Part shown: in pieces, positions 8,704-17,470 of the stretch | Layout of the letters: each line of letters opens with the position of its first letter | How positions within the stretch are numbered: position 1 is the first letter of the stretch | Source: Paenibacillus sp. FSL K6-3182 | Lineage (GTDB): Bacteria > Bacillota > Bacilli > Paenibacillales > Paenibacillaceae | DNA: 64,000 nt | Assembly: GCF_037976325.1 (NCBI RefSeq) | Contig: NZ_CP150265.1 | Coordinates: forward strand, 6,213,001-6,277,000 | Reading direction: 5' to 3' | The notes under the pieces: model-generated | The model's input: the letters and a program-made list of their open reading frames with translations, nothing else | The model's database searches: none | Told to the model about the DNA's origin: nothing | Program-made: the position numbers and the translations under genes

Positions 8704-10233
8704 TTATCTCCCCCCTCCGGCGCTCAAGCGGGCTTCGTACCATTGATTAACTTCCGCTGTAACCTCTGCGCCACCCTCGCGGTACCACTCCTCCACAAAG
8801 CTGTCGAACTCATCCAGCGAAACGATGCCCATCACGATTTGTGTAAAAATGCTCTCAAGCTCCTCTAAATGTCCGGCATACTTGCTCATCGCCGGTGTCG
8901 GAATTCCGAAAAATTCGTTTTTTATTAAATTTTGTTCAATCATCTGCAAATTATCGTATAAGTGAAAGTCGCCGAGCGAATCCAACCGAGCCTTAGCCAT
9001 AACAGGATCAATGACATCGACGAGCGACTGGTAGATGCCCCTGTACAAATGCTTGTCATGCTCTACAAAATCGGTGACCATTTTCCCATTTTTCATCGAC
9101 CAAATCTTGCCTTCAAAACCAAGCTTCAACGTCTCCCTGCCCTCTCCCACGATGAAATTAAGCAGCTTTACCACTTCTTCGGGATGTTTCTTACCGACCG
9201 GCACTACGTTGTAACCGCGGATTAAATCCTTGTTATATACGCCGCTGTGCCCCTCAGGTCCGACGGGATACTGAAGCGGAATCCATTCCGCCTTGGGATC
9301 TTTCTTTTTGCTTGCCGCGATGGGTCCGCGCGTATCGTACCAAGTCGCGGAAAACATGCCGACCTTTCCGTTCTCGATTTTTTCGATAAAAGCATTGTTG
9401 CGGTTAAGCGGGAATTCCGGATCAATCAGCCCTTCCCGGTAAAGCTTTGCCAGAAAAGCGAGCGCTTGCTTGGTCTCCGGCAGCGTACTGCCATTAACCA
9501 GCTTTCCATCACGCGCCACCCAAGAATTCAATTGAACACCAAAAGCGCCAAAAAACGGCGCTGTCCGCCCCATGTCCTCGAGCAAAATAAGGCCCATCGT
9601 ATCATTGAGCCCGTTCCGGTCAGGGTCTTCCTTAGCAAAGGCGCGCATGACTTCATAATATTCGTCCAGCGTCTTAGGCGGCTGCAGCCCTAGATTATCG
9701 AGCCAATCCTTCCGCACATACATCAACTCGATGCCCTGCACGTCTGTTAAACTTGGAATGCCGTAAATTTTTCCGTCGTAGCGCATTCGATCCCAAGCCT
9801 CTTCAGGAATAAACTTCTTCAGATCTTGTCCATATTCGTTAATATAGTCGTCAAGCGGCGTAAAAGCCCCTTTTTTGACATATTCGTCAAACCAAACCGG
9901 GTTGAACGTGTGAATGAGATCTGGGAGATTTCCGGAAGCCATAATGACGTTTAGTTTCTCTTCATAAACTTCCTGAGGGGGAATATTGACCCGCAAATCC
10001 AGTCCTGTACGTTCCTTTATATAGTTTATATAAGGATTATCGTTTTCGTCTGAACCATCCGGGAATGTCATGCCCAAATCGTTAATGACCATCGAAATCG
10101 CGACGCGGCTCTGCGATGTGGGCAGCGGCTGGCCAAGCTTCTCCCACTCGCTGCAGCTTGGCACCGTCGCAGCTACCATTAACAACGCTATTATCCGAAC
10201 AATCAAACGACAGTTGAACCTTTTGCGCTCCAT
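8704..10233 (-). CDS. solute-binding lipoprotein co-encoded with the two-component system
   Basis: 509 residues. The ATG at 10233 follows GGAGGGGGAGCT; an ATG 10 codons upstream has no comparable site. A signal peptide ends in a lipobox-like VPSC. The body matches LplA-type sugar-binding proteins ('IPPQEVYEEKLNVIMASGNL', 'GIPSLTDVQGIE'). It has no permease in its own transcript and sits directly upstream of the kinase. It may therefore present a ligand to the kinase sensor domain, or be an alternative binding protein for the permeases at 3156-5006. Family assignment is solid; role is inference. Confidence 0.88.
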   Translation of the reverse strand: MERKRFNCRLIVRIIALLMVAATVPSCSEWEKLGQPLPTSQSRVAISMVINDLGMTFPDGSDENDNPYINYIKERTGLDLRVNIPPQEVYEEKLNVIMASGNLPDLIHTFNPVWFDEYVKKGAFTPLDDYINEYGQDLKKFIPEEAWDRMRYDGKIYGIPSLTDVQGIELMYVRKDWLDNLGLQPPKTLDEYYEVMRAFAKEDPDRNGLNDTMGLILLEDMGRTAPFFGAFGVQLNSWVARDGKLVNGSTLPETKQALAFLAKLYREGLIDPEFPLNRNNAFIEKIENGKVGMFSATWYDTRGPIAASKKKDPKAEWIPLQYPVGPEGHSGVYNKDLIRGYNVVPVGKKHPEEVVKLLNFIVGEGRETLKLGFEGKIWSMKNGKMVTDFVEHDKHLYRGIYQSLVDVIDPVMAKARLDSLGDFHLYDNLQMIEQNLIKNEFFGIPTPAMSKYAGHLEELESIFTQIVMGIVSLDEFDSFVEEWYREGGAEVTAEVNQWYEARLSAGGGR

Positions 10234-10712
10234 AGCTCCCCCTCCATCTTTTCCGGAATGCATCCGGCATTACTCCCTATTCAACTTCTCCTTCAAGCAA
10301 GCGCTAGACTGCGGTACATAACCAGCAAAAGCAGCCTCCTTCCCACCTACTCACTGTTATCCATCTAAATTATGTTAACTATAATAACACGAAATACAAC
10401 TAATAAGAGTATAAAGGCATAATGCATCAGGCCAATCTTCTTTTCATGTCATTAAAGCGAACATACATTAAAGCGGTTGCATAAATAACAAGGTAATACG
10501 GATATCGCTATAGAATATACTTCCTATATTTAGAATAAATAGAAGCGGCTGCCCTTACGGCTATTCGAACTTTGCAGGCTGTTGAGCCCATCCTATTCCA
10601 ATAGCCGCTCCAGCAACCGCTTTACGTCCAATCCAGCAAATGTGAATAAATCTGTTATTTCCATTGTACTTCCAACAAGCGCCCGCTTAAATCTTAGATT
10701 CAATAACTGGGG
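10234..10712. other. intergenic region upstream of the sensory operon
   Basis: About 480 bases without a convincing gene. It holds the ribosome binding site and presumed promoter of the reverse-strand operon starting at 10233. The AT-rich part at ~10370-10420 may contain the promoter, but no -35/-10 pair is convincing. A 24-codon open frame lies at 10593-10664. Interrupted GC-rich inverted repeats around 10542-10610 could end transcription from 10713. The twin operator 1 motif is not present here, so the sensory operon does not appear autoregulated by that site. Confidence 0.5.
10593..10664 (-). CDS. possible 23-residue small protein (unrecognised)
   Basis: Short frame just downstream of the TIM-barrel gene, from ATG at 10664 to TAG at 10593. 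It begins MEITDLFTF and ends RLLERLLE, giving an amphipathic helical look with acidic and basic faces. Only a weak TGGAAG lies 4 bases before the ATG. It may be chance; no family recognised. Confidence 0.15.
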   Translation of the reverse strand: MEITDLFTFAGLDVKRLLERLLE

Positions 10713-11594
10713 CTAGCGGAAACTCTTAATAAATTGAACCGCTTTGCGTATATCGGTCTCCGGCTGATCTCCAACTTCGCGTTCGATCGTCAGATAGCCA
10801 TTATATCCAATCTCCTTTAACGCCGTAAAGTATCTGTCGAAATCAACATTCCCTTCGCCGAGCGGCAGCTCACGGAAAAATTGTCCCGTGCTCACCATCT
10901 CCGCAATTTTGGCATGATCCATCGGCTCATAGCCAAGCGCACCATATACCATGCGAGGATCTACCACCTTGCGGCGTATGCCGTCCTTGACATGGGTGTG
11001 AACGACGTAATCCTTAAGCAGGCGAACCCCTTCCGCTGGATCATCCCCCGTCACCATCACCATATTGGCAGGGTCAAAGTTGACAGATACCCCTCTGCCA
11101 CCTAGCGTATCCAGAAAACCTTTCAGATGGGCCGCCGTCTCAGGGCCGGTCTCGATAGCAAAATAGGCCTTCATGCTATTGGCATATTCATTCAGCTCGC
11201 GGCAAGCCTCCTGCATAACAGCGAACACCTCTCCATCTTGATCCTCCGGCACGATTCCGATATGAGTCGTTACAATGGTCGTGCCGAGGTCCAGCGCCAA
11301 ATCGAGAATCCGCTTTGATTTCTCTACTTTTTCCTCGTTAACGGATTTATCCTGGAAGCCATGGCCACCCAGGTCGCCGCATAACGCGCTGATTTCCAGC
11401 CCTAATGAATCGATATAAGCCTTCAGCTCCCTGCGGGCGGCAGCGCCGAGATTAACCGGGTCCATCTCGCCTGAAACGGCATAGATTTGCACCCCCTCCG
11501 CACCAACCTCCTTCGCCTTCTTCAGCCCTTCCTTAACGCCGACGCCAAAGCTGTCTACAATGACGCCTATGGGATTTCCGATATTTACAGACAT
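10713..11594 (-). CDS. sugar phosphate isomerase/epimerase (xylose-isomerase-like TIM barrel)
   Basis: 293 residues; ATG at 11594 with GGGGAGG upstream. The sequence follows the AP-endonuclease-2/xylose-isomerase-like TIM-barrel fold. Likely metal ligands lie in 'FAIETG', 'VNFDPANM', 'VVHTHVKDG' and the terminal 'YLTIERE'. Enzymes of this family isomerise or epimerise sugars and keto sugars in the cytoplasm, and some cleave 3-keto-glycosides. It is the last of four genes in the operon 15120-10713, 18 bases after a Gfo/Idh/MocA oxidoreductase. Exact reaction unknown. Confidence 0.88.
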   Translation of the reverse strand: MSVNIGNPIGVIVDSFGVGVKEGLKKAKEVGAEGVQIYAVSGEMDPVNLGAAARRELKAYIDSLGLEISALCGDLGGHGFQDKSVNEEKVEKSKRILDLALDLGTTIVTTHIGIVPEDQDGEVFAVMQEACRELNEYANSMKAYFAIETGPETAAHLKGFLDTLGGRGVSVNFDPANMVMVTGDDPAEGVRLLKDYVVHTHVKDGIRRKVVDPRMVYGALGYEPMDHAKIAEMVSTGQFFRELPLGEGNVDFDRYFTALKEIGYNGYLTIEREVGDQPETDIRKAVQFIKSFR

Positions 11595-11612
11595 GCCGAT
11601 TCCACGCCTCCC

Positions 11613-12677
11613 CTAGTCGAAATGGATTTCCTTGCCTAGAGTCGCCGACTCGTACACGCCGCAAAGTATTTTCATGATTTCAACGCCGTCCTGCACTGGA
11701 CTGATCGTGTTTTTCTTCCCTTGGCAAACTTCAACAAAGTAATTTATTTCGTCTTGGAAGCCCTGCACAAATTCGAATGAGAGATTGTCAATTTGTGGCG
11801 TGGCGTTCAGAATCGTGTCATACTTCTCTGTAATTAAAGTCAGCTCTGGCTCCAGCTCGACACCGCCTTTCTCGCCATAGAGCTTTACCGTCAGCTCATC
11901 CTGCTTCGCATGCAGCGTAAAGCTGACATCAACCAGCAGCGACGCCCCGTTCTCAAAGCGTACCAGCGCATTGGCCATGTCCTCAACCGTGTTCAGTGCT
12001 GCATCATAATCGGCTGCCTTGTAGAACTTCAAGTTTTTCACATTGGAGCGGTTGCCTAAACGGTTGTAGGTGTTGCCGCTAATGGATTTAACTTTGGGCT
12101 TGCCCATCAAATACCAGCAAAGATCGATGACGTGAACGCCGATATCGATCAGCGGACCGCCGCCGGAGCGCTCCACATCAGCGAACCAGCCTCCAGGGTT
12201 GCCCAGCTTGCGTATGCATGAAGCTTTGGCGTAATAAATCGGGCCGATTTCACCATTGTCCAAAAATGCTTTTACAATCCGCGTATTGGAGGCATAGCGG
12301 CGGACAAATCCTACCTGCAGCGTCTTGCCGGATTCCTTGACAGCCGCTTCAACCGCTCGTGCCTCCTCCACCGTTTTGCTGAGCGGCTTCTCGCAAAGCA
12401 CATGCTTTCCTGCCTTCAGAGCGGCGATACTGATCTCCGCATGGGTGTTGTTCCAAGTACAGATGCTGACCGCATCAATATCGGGGTTCGCCAGCAGCTC
12501 GTTGTAGTCGGTGTAAACGTTAGGAATGTTATATTTCTCCGCCTTTGCCTTCGCCCGTTCTTCCTTCAAGTCGCAGACAGCGACCAGCACGGCATCCACG
12601 TTTTTGCTGTAGGAGCCAAAGTGCATTTCTGATATGGAGCCAGCTCCGATTACGCCAATTCGAATAGGATTGCTCAT
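11613..12677 (-). CDS. Gfo/Idh/MocA family NAD(P)-dependent oxidoreductase
   Basis: 354 residues. The Rossmann motif 'IGVIGAGSISEMHFGSY' is at the N-terminus, the EKP motif ('HVLCEKPLSKT') is near residue 100, and the C-terminal alpha/beta domain has 'DIGVHVIDLCWYLMG', with His/Asp candidates for catalysis. The ATG at 12677 is preferred over the GTG four codons upstream, because TGAGGTGA lies 8 bases before the ATG and overlaps that GTG. It likely oxidises a hydroxyl of a sugar, glycoside or cyclitol, working with the neighbouring TIM-barrel proteins. A second paralogue lies at 25346-26449 in cluster 2. Confidence 0.9.
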   Translation of the reverse strand: MSNPIRIGVIGAGSISEMHFGSYSKNVDAVLVAVCDLKEERAKAKAEKYNIPNVYTDYNELLANPDIDAVSICTWNNTHAEISIAALKAGKHVLCEKPLSKTVEEARAVEAAVKESGKTLQVGFVRRYASNTRIVKAFLDNGEIGPIYYAKASCIRKLGNPGGWFADVERSGGGPLIDIGVHVIDLCWYLMGKPKVKSISGNTYNRLGNRSNVKNLKFYKAADYDAALNTVEDMANALVRFENGASLLVDVSFTLHAKQDELTVKLYGEKGGVELEPELTLITEKYDTILNATPQIDNLSFEFVQGFQDEINYFVEVCQGKKNTISPVQDGVEIMKILCGVYESATLGKEIHFD

Positions 12678-12707
12678 TGCGATTTTCACCTCATAAGTTA
12701 ATTTAGT

Positions 12708-14282
12708 TTAAACTGCGCGCAGCGAAGGCCATTCCAGCTCGATGCCCTCTGCAGCCAGAAACCTCTGGTAAGCGGCAAGCTCTGTCTCCGAAGAACGGAC
12801 ATCGCTTGGCGACAAGCCGCGATCCAAGCAGAAGCTGGCACAATAGCCCGCTGCCTCGCCAATATTCCATTCCACCGGATGAAGCCGGTAGCAGCCGTTT
12901 GTAATATGAGTGGTTCCGATATTTTTACAAGCAGCAAGCAGATTGTTCACTCTTACCGGGATGAGACTGCCCAAAGGAATCTGGAACGGCAGCGACGATA
13001 TATCTATATAGGGCTGATTTTCCGTGCTGGGATGCAGATCAATGCGGTAACAGCCGATGCCCACTGAATCCGAGAAATATTCCGCACGGCCGTCAGGACG
13101 GCTTTCCGTTGCAACATGCTGCTCCAAAATCGTAAACTCCGCCTTGATTCGGCGCGACTCCCGAACATACGGATACATGGCAAGCCCATCCTCTGTCCCC
13201 ACCACATCGGGACGAAGCCTTAGCCCAGGGTAACCTTTCCCCCCATCCGGGCGAGGAGCCTCTGTCTGCATCCAATAAAGCAGCGACAGGCTGAGCTGCT
13301 TCGCCTCGCTTAAGTGACGCTCCCTATCTTCCGGCTTCACATCGATAATAGAGCCCAGCCAATAATCGTTCTGCGGCCAGTTGACCAGCGAAATAGAACT
13401 GTTGTAAGTCCCTTGAACGTAGTGCTCCTTCTCAGCGATTTGACGATATTTGAACAGCGAAAAAGCGCCTTCGCCAGGGAAAAGACCGTACTGAACCGGC
13501 TGCATCGTTGCCGGCTTGACGCCGGTCCAGCTTAGCAGGCGATCCGGCCAGAAATCCGCCTTGTATTCCTTCCAGAAATCATAGAGCTCTGGCTTTGGAA
13601 TCGTATGATCCTCGCCTTCCAGATAATCGATGGCGAAGCAATAGGTAAAGCCCTGCATATCTTGGGGCAGCGCCTCTCCTTCTACAGCATGAGGCTCCCC
13701 GGTCTCTTCACGTGCTTCCGCACCTGTAACGTATTCAACGCCGGCCAGCGGAAGCAGGTCGCCGCATTCCGTAGCGTCGAGAAAATATGGAGCCTTCAGC
13801 AGCACCGTATTTCCGCTGTCCATGCTTTTAACCGTCACCGAGACGATGGCATCGCCATCGCAATGGGCGTTTACTGGAACATGGCGGCGCAATATCGTCA
13901 GCTGCCCGCTATGTACATAAGGAGCAAGCTGGCGTTCCAAAACGGCAAGAGCGGCGCGTGGCTCGTGACATAAACGGCTGACTGTACCGCCACCTGGGTT
14001 TAGCTGTTCGTTCTCTCGCGCCGCTGTCGTGAGTGGAAAAGCATCCCGGTAATAAGCGCGGATATCCTCGCGAAAGCGGCGATAGCTCCGGGTGCAGCCG
14101 AAGGACTCGATCCAGGGATGCTCGTCAGGCGGAACCGCCTGACTCGTTAATTGACCGCCGATCCAATCCGTCTCCTCGGTCATGATAACGGTTTTGCCCG
14201 ACTTCGCCGCTGCCAGCGCCGCCGCAACTCCTCCCGTGCTTCCTCCTACAACTACGATGTCGGCCATTGCTTCTCGTTCCAT
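12708..14282 (-). CDS. FAD-dependent oxidoreductase (FAD_oxidored, PF12831-like)
   Basis: 524 residues. The dinucleotide-binding motif near the N-terminus is 'VVVGGSTGGVAAALAAAKSG', followed by 'DWIGGQLTSQ'. The C-terminal FAD contact region is 'NNLLAACKNIGTTHITNG'. The ATG at 14282 follows AAAGGAGATAAGCGC; the longer frame starting 15 codons earlier has no such site. No signal peptide. It lies between the first TIM-barrel gene and the Gfo/Idh/MocA gene, so it probably oxidises the same imported sugar derivative or a downstream product. Substrate unknown. Confidence 0.87.
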   Translation of the reverse strand: MEREAMADIVVVGGSTGGVAAALAAAKSGKTVIMTEETDWIGGQLTSQAVPPDEHPWIESFGCTRSYRRFREDIRAYYRDAFPLTTAARENEQLNPGGGTVSRLCHEPRAALAVLERQLAPYVHSGQLTILRRHVPVNAHCDGDAIVSVTVKSMDSGNTVLLKAPYFLDATECGDLLPLAGVEYVTGAEAREETGEPHAVEGEALPQDMQGFTYCFAIDYLEGEDHTIPKPELYDFWKEYKADFWPDRLLSWTGVKPATMQPVQYGLFPGEGAFSLFKYRQIAEKEHYVQGTYNSSISLVNWPQNDYWLGSIIDVKPEDRERHLSEAKQLSLSLLYWMQTEAPRPDGGKGYPGLRLRPDVVGTEDGLAMYPYVRESRRIKAEFTILEQHVATESRPDGRAEYFSDSVGIGCYRIDLHPSTENQPYIDISSLPFQIPLGSLIPVRVNNLLAACKNIGTTHITNGCYRLHPVEWNIGEAAGYCASFCLDRGLSPSDVRSSETELAAYQRFLAAEGIELEWPSLRAV

Positions 14283-14301
14283 GCGCTTATCTCCTTTGGG
14301 G

Positions 14302-15120
14302 TTAAATAATGGTTTCAAAATAGTCATAGCTGCGCCGAATGCCTTCCGCCTCGCTGCCTACACCTTCATATTCAAGAACAAACGCTCCGCGGTATCCATT
14401 CTCCACCAGCTTGTTCACGATTTTCTCCAATTCAACATCGCCGTCTCCTAGGTTGATTCCTTCAAAAGCTTTGCCTCCGAGAGACTTGTAGCGCCCGTCT
14501 TCACGCATTTCAAAATCCTTGAAATGAACATGCGAGACATAGGGGAGCAGCGTCTCAAGCGCGGCTGTCGGATGCTCGTCTACGAGCAGAAAATTGCCTG
14601 TGTCAAACGTGGATCGCAGAGCCGGAGAACCAACCCGATCGATGATCGTTTTGACCTGCTCGCCGCTTCCCGCTAACTTTCCGTGGTTTTCCAAACAGAG
14701 AACCAAGCCATCCTTCTCAGCGACCGCAGCAGCTTCTTTCAGTCCATCCACAATCCAGTCCAGCGCTTCTTCGTAGGTTGCAATGTCGCTAAGGTTACCG
14801 GAGAACACGCGGATGACGTTTGTTCCCAGTATCTTCGCAACAGGGTAGGCATCCGTAATCTCCTTCAGCGCCCCTGCTCTTTCCTCCTCGGTTGCCTTGA
14901 CGAAATCATTGGCTACCGCGTAGCTGGACACCTTGATGCCATTATCTCTCACAAATGCAAGCACGCTTGGCAGTTCCTCCAGAACGTCCTTCCAGAACAC
15001 ATTCAACAGCTCGACATCCTCAATCCCTTCATCCTTGCAAAAGGATAGAAAATCCAGCACCTTCCATCCGTTTTCTCTCACGGTTCTGTGCATGCTCCAC
15101 ATGCTAAGTGACAGCTTCAT
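14302..15120 (-). CDS. sugar phosphate isomerase/epimerase (TIM barrel)
   Basis: 272 residues; the ATG at 15120 follows GGAGGGAG. Longer frames upstream run through the promoter and are rejected. Barrel signatures include 'GLVLCLENHGK', 'STFDTGNFLLVD', 'YVSHVHFKDFE' and terminal 'AFVLEYEG', giving the expected Glu/Asp/His metal ligands. First gene of a four-gene operon (TIM barrel, FAD oxidoreductase, Gfo/Idh/MocA, TIM barrel). Its upstream region carries the second copy of twin operator 1, tying the operon to the two-component system at 5229-8701. Confidence 0.88.
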   Translation of the reverse strand: MKLSLSMWSMHRTVRENGWKVLDFLSFCKDEGIEDVELLNVFWKDVLEELPSVLAFVRDNGIKVSSYAVANDFVKATEEERAGALKEITDAYPVAKILGTNVIRVFSGNLSDIATYEEALDWIVDGLKEAAAVAEKDGLVLCLENHGKLAGSGEQVKTIIDRVGSPALRSTFDTGNFLLVDEHPTAALETLLPYVSHVHFKDFEMREDGRYKSLGGKAFEGINLGDGDVELEKIVNKLVENGYRGAFVLEYEGVGSEAEGIRRSYDYFETII

Positions 15121-15194
15121 TTTGCAACTCCCTCCATGCTCTGTTATGGCCTCGCTTTGTTGAAAGGCAACGCTATTGCTTACTGCGTACCACC

Positions 15195-15257
15195 ATTGTA
15201 AAAGCTGCCATCCGGCATAAATAGAGTAGACCGATGACCATTTTTGGTAACTTGATG
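15195..15257 (-). promoter_or_regulatory. promoter with twin operator 1 (copy B)
   Basis: TACAAT -10 box on the reverse strand (15195-15200), then 21 bases, then the 36-base motif at 15222-15257, matching 5069-5104 at 27 of 36 positions. The spacing is identical in both copies although the surrounding sequence is unrelated. The leader to the ATG at 15120 is about 40 bases longer than in copy A. Confidence 0.65.
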
Positions 15258-15785
15258 CGATTATCTCTCCATTCACTAAAAACAGGATGGCTATAACCTT
15301 CTTTGTAGGGCACGAATGTCTTTCCAGGTTATAAATTGAATGGTTTCATAACTCGTGGATAGCAAATAGGGACGCAAAATGTGTTTGCAGCCTTAATTGT
15401 TCGTAGTCGGCTTGTGCTATCCTGTACTTTTGCAGGCTACGCGCTGGTTTTTTCCGCGCCTGTACACCTATGTTGTATAACGTACATGGTAGATGTCTGA
15501 TTAGGCCTTGATGAAGCTGATAACCATTCACTACAGATCATCCGTGCAATATAGCAACATCTCGATAGGAAAAAATCATAAAATTATTGCAATAGTGCAG
15601 GATAGCTTGGCTAGATTACGATGGTGGGCATATCTCCGGTCGGCAAAACGGCCTGTTGTATGGTCGAGCACTCGAGCAAGGAGTTCCATCTGCTTACTGC
15701 TATTGCGCTGAAGAGTGGCGTCTGCCAATAGGCTCACTTTTACACTGCGAAAGTTGAATAATTTAGATGTTATATAACTAAAATA

Positions 15786-15825
15786 GGGCTGCTCCGAAAG
15801 TAGTTATCTACTTTCGGAGCAGCCC
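15786..15825 (-). terminator. rho-independent terminator of the cluster 2 transport operon
   Basis: Perfect 17-bp stem, 15786-15802 with 15809-15825, and a six-base loop. It is followed on the reverse strand by TATTTTAG. It lies 15 bases past the binding-protein stop codon. Confidence 0.85.
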
Positions 15826-15839
15826 CATTCAGCTTCTGC

Positions 15840-17387
15840 CTATTTTTTAGCTGCCGCCCAAGCGTCCAGCTGTTTTTGTTTCTCTGCGATAATCTTATCT
15901 ATTCCCGCTGCTTTCAGCTGTTTATTGAATTCAGGCAGCTTCGAAACAGGATCGACCGTTCCGGTCTCCAATGCAATTTTGTACTGGTTTTGCACATTCG
16001 TTACTGCCGCAATTTCTGTTTTGACGGCATCTGCATTAAAAGTAAAGCCAAGCGCTTTTGATTTCACGGCGTTTCTATTAAATTCAGCCAGCTGATTCCA
16101 AAGCTCTGGATCATCGCCATTCCAAATGTGTGAAAGCGATTGGTTGCCAAACATCCAGCCCATTTGCAGGTTGTAGCCTGAGTTTGTGGCATCCACGCCT
16201 TGCGGGTAATCAATGACATTGTCGGAAATCTTCACGTAATGTTTGTTCTCAATCCCGTAATCCAGCAGGTTGATGAAGTCTTTATCGGTATACATCATAT
16301 TCAGCAGCATCATCGCTCTCTCAGGGTCCTTCGAGTTTCTTGCAATACTCCACATGATCGATATGATATTAGTCGTCGCTGTTGCCGCAGGTTTGAAATG
16401 TACAGATACCATCTCTTTGCCTGTAGATCTTGATTCCTGCGTCTCAATACCCGGCTTCATATGGGATATGAACGAGAATGCTTTGCCTGATTTCACTAAG
16501 TTATATTGCGTTTCTGTGCTTGTAGCTGCATCCTTGGCAATATAACCTGCTTGATTCCATCTTCTTACTGTGTTCAGCATTTCTGCATATTCTGGCGTCT
16601 CATACATATTAACAACCTTCAGGTTATTGTCATAGCCTGGAAGCACGCCAAAGCCTTCGCCCAAGTTATCAAAGTAGCTAAGAACGTAAATATCGAGAAT
16701 AGATGTTCCATACTTAACTGTCGGAATCATATCCGGTTCATTATCTTTAATTGTTTTGAATACAGCGTCCAAATCATCCAATGATTTAATTGCGGCAGTA
16801 TCAATGTTATATTTTTCAACCAAATCCTTACGCATCGTAATGCCATAATCTGCTGCCAAATCCCTGATGCTTGGTACTGCATATATTTTCCCATCAATTC
16901 TCGTCGCATTTAAGAAAGCCGGATCAAGGGAATCTAGCGCTTCCGTTACCCCTTGTCCTTTATCAGTCAAATATCCGTCAAGCTCAAGCAGCTGCCCTTT
17001 AGCTACATCTTGGCTGTAGGTTCCAAGTCCGCTTACAATCAAATCCACCTGTTCATTACCCGACATCATTAGCGTCTTCTGCTGAGCCCATGCGCCAAAG
17101 CCGATAGGTACCAGCTTTACTGTCGCATTGATTTTTGCTTTTGTCATTTTGTTGATTTCGTCCTGCACCAGCTTTAGATCCTTAGGCTCGCCCCCGACCG
17201 GAAATACCATAACTAGCTCAACAGGCTTAAGCTCCCCGCTGCTGTTGCCGCTTTTTCCTTCTGCTGTTTTCCCGTCGTTGCCTGCATTAGTGCCCTTGTT
17301 GTCTCCATTGCCGCATGCACTGATCACCATTGCGAAAGCTAGTACGATTAAGAGAAGCGTTTTTGCTACAAACTTGTTTTTTCTCAT
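15840..17387 (-). CDS. extracellular solute-binding lipoprotein (family 1, LplA-type)
   Basis: 515 residues. Lipoprotein signal with lipobox ISAC, then a long Gly/Asn/Lys-rich linker. The ATG at 17387 follows GGGAGG. The body has the typical 'GAWAQQKTLMMSG', 'AVPSIRDLAADYG' and 'NQYKIALETGTVDP' blocks. It is the last gene of the operon, after two permeases, and is followed by a strong terminator. It binds an oligosaccharide outside the cell for import through 17471-19366. The GH3 enzyme nearby suggests a beta-linked glycoside as ligand (inference). Confidence 0.92.
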   Translation of the reverse strand: MRKNKFVAKTLLLIVLAFAMVISACGNGDNKGTNAGNDGKTAEGKSGNSSGELKPVELVMVFPVGGEPKDLKLVQDEINKMTKAKINATVKLVPIGFGAWAQQKTLMMSGNEQVDLIVSGLGTYSQDVAKGQLLELDGYLTDKGQGVTEALDSLDPAFLNATRIDGKIYAVPSIRDLAADYGITMRKDLVEKYNIDTAAIKSLDDLDAVFKTIKDNEPDMIPTVKYGTSILDIYVLSYFDNLGEGFGVLPGYDNNLKVVNMYETPEYAEMLNTVRRWNQAGYIAKDAATSTETQYNLVKSGKAFSFISHMKPGIETQESRSTGKEMVSVHFKPAATATTNIISIMWSIARNSKDPERAMMLLNMMYTDKDFINLLDYGIENKHYVKISDNVIDYPQGVDATNSGYNLQMGWMFGNQSLSHIWNGDDPELWNQLAEFNRNAVKSKALGFTFNADAVKTEIAAVTNVQNQYKIALETGTVDPVSKLPEFNKQLKAAGIDKIIAEKQKQLDAWAAAKK

Positions 17388-17470
17388 TGCTGTGACCTCC
17401 CTATTTTTATTTGTGATCCGATTCTATCTATAAATGCATGATTCATGCCGTTATAGCGTCTATGAAAGAT

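Larger units (their letters stand above)
15121..15839. other. intergenic region between clusters 1 and 2
   Basis: Holds the promoter and operator of the reverse operon starting at 15120 (15195-15257). The middle (~15300-15780) has only short frames without ribosome binding sites or recognisable products. The terminator of cluster 2 is at 15786-15825. No RNA gene, mobile element or clear repeat is visible in the middle part. Confidence 0.6.

Noticed and set aside
15346..15711. Small open frames 15346-15531 (reverse) and 15508-15711 (forward)
   Set aside because: No usable ribosome binding site, no recognised family, and they overlap each other in a non-coding stretch. Could be decayed repeat sequence, but a genome search would be needed.
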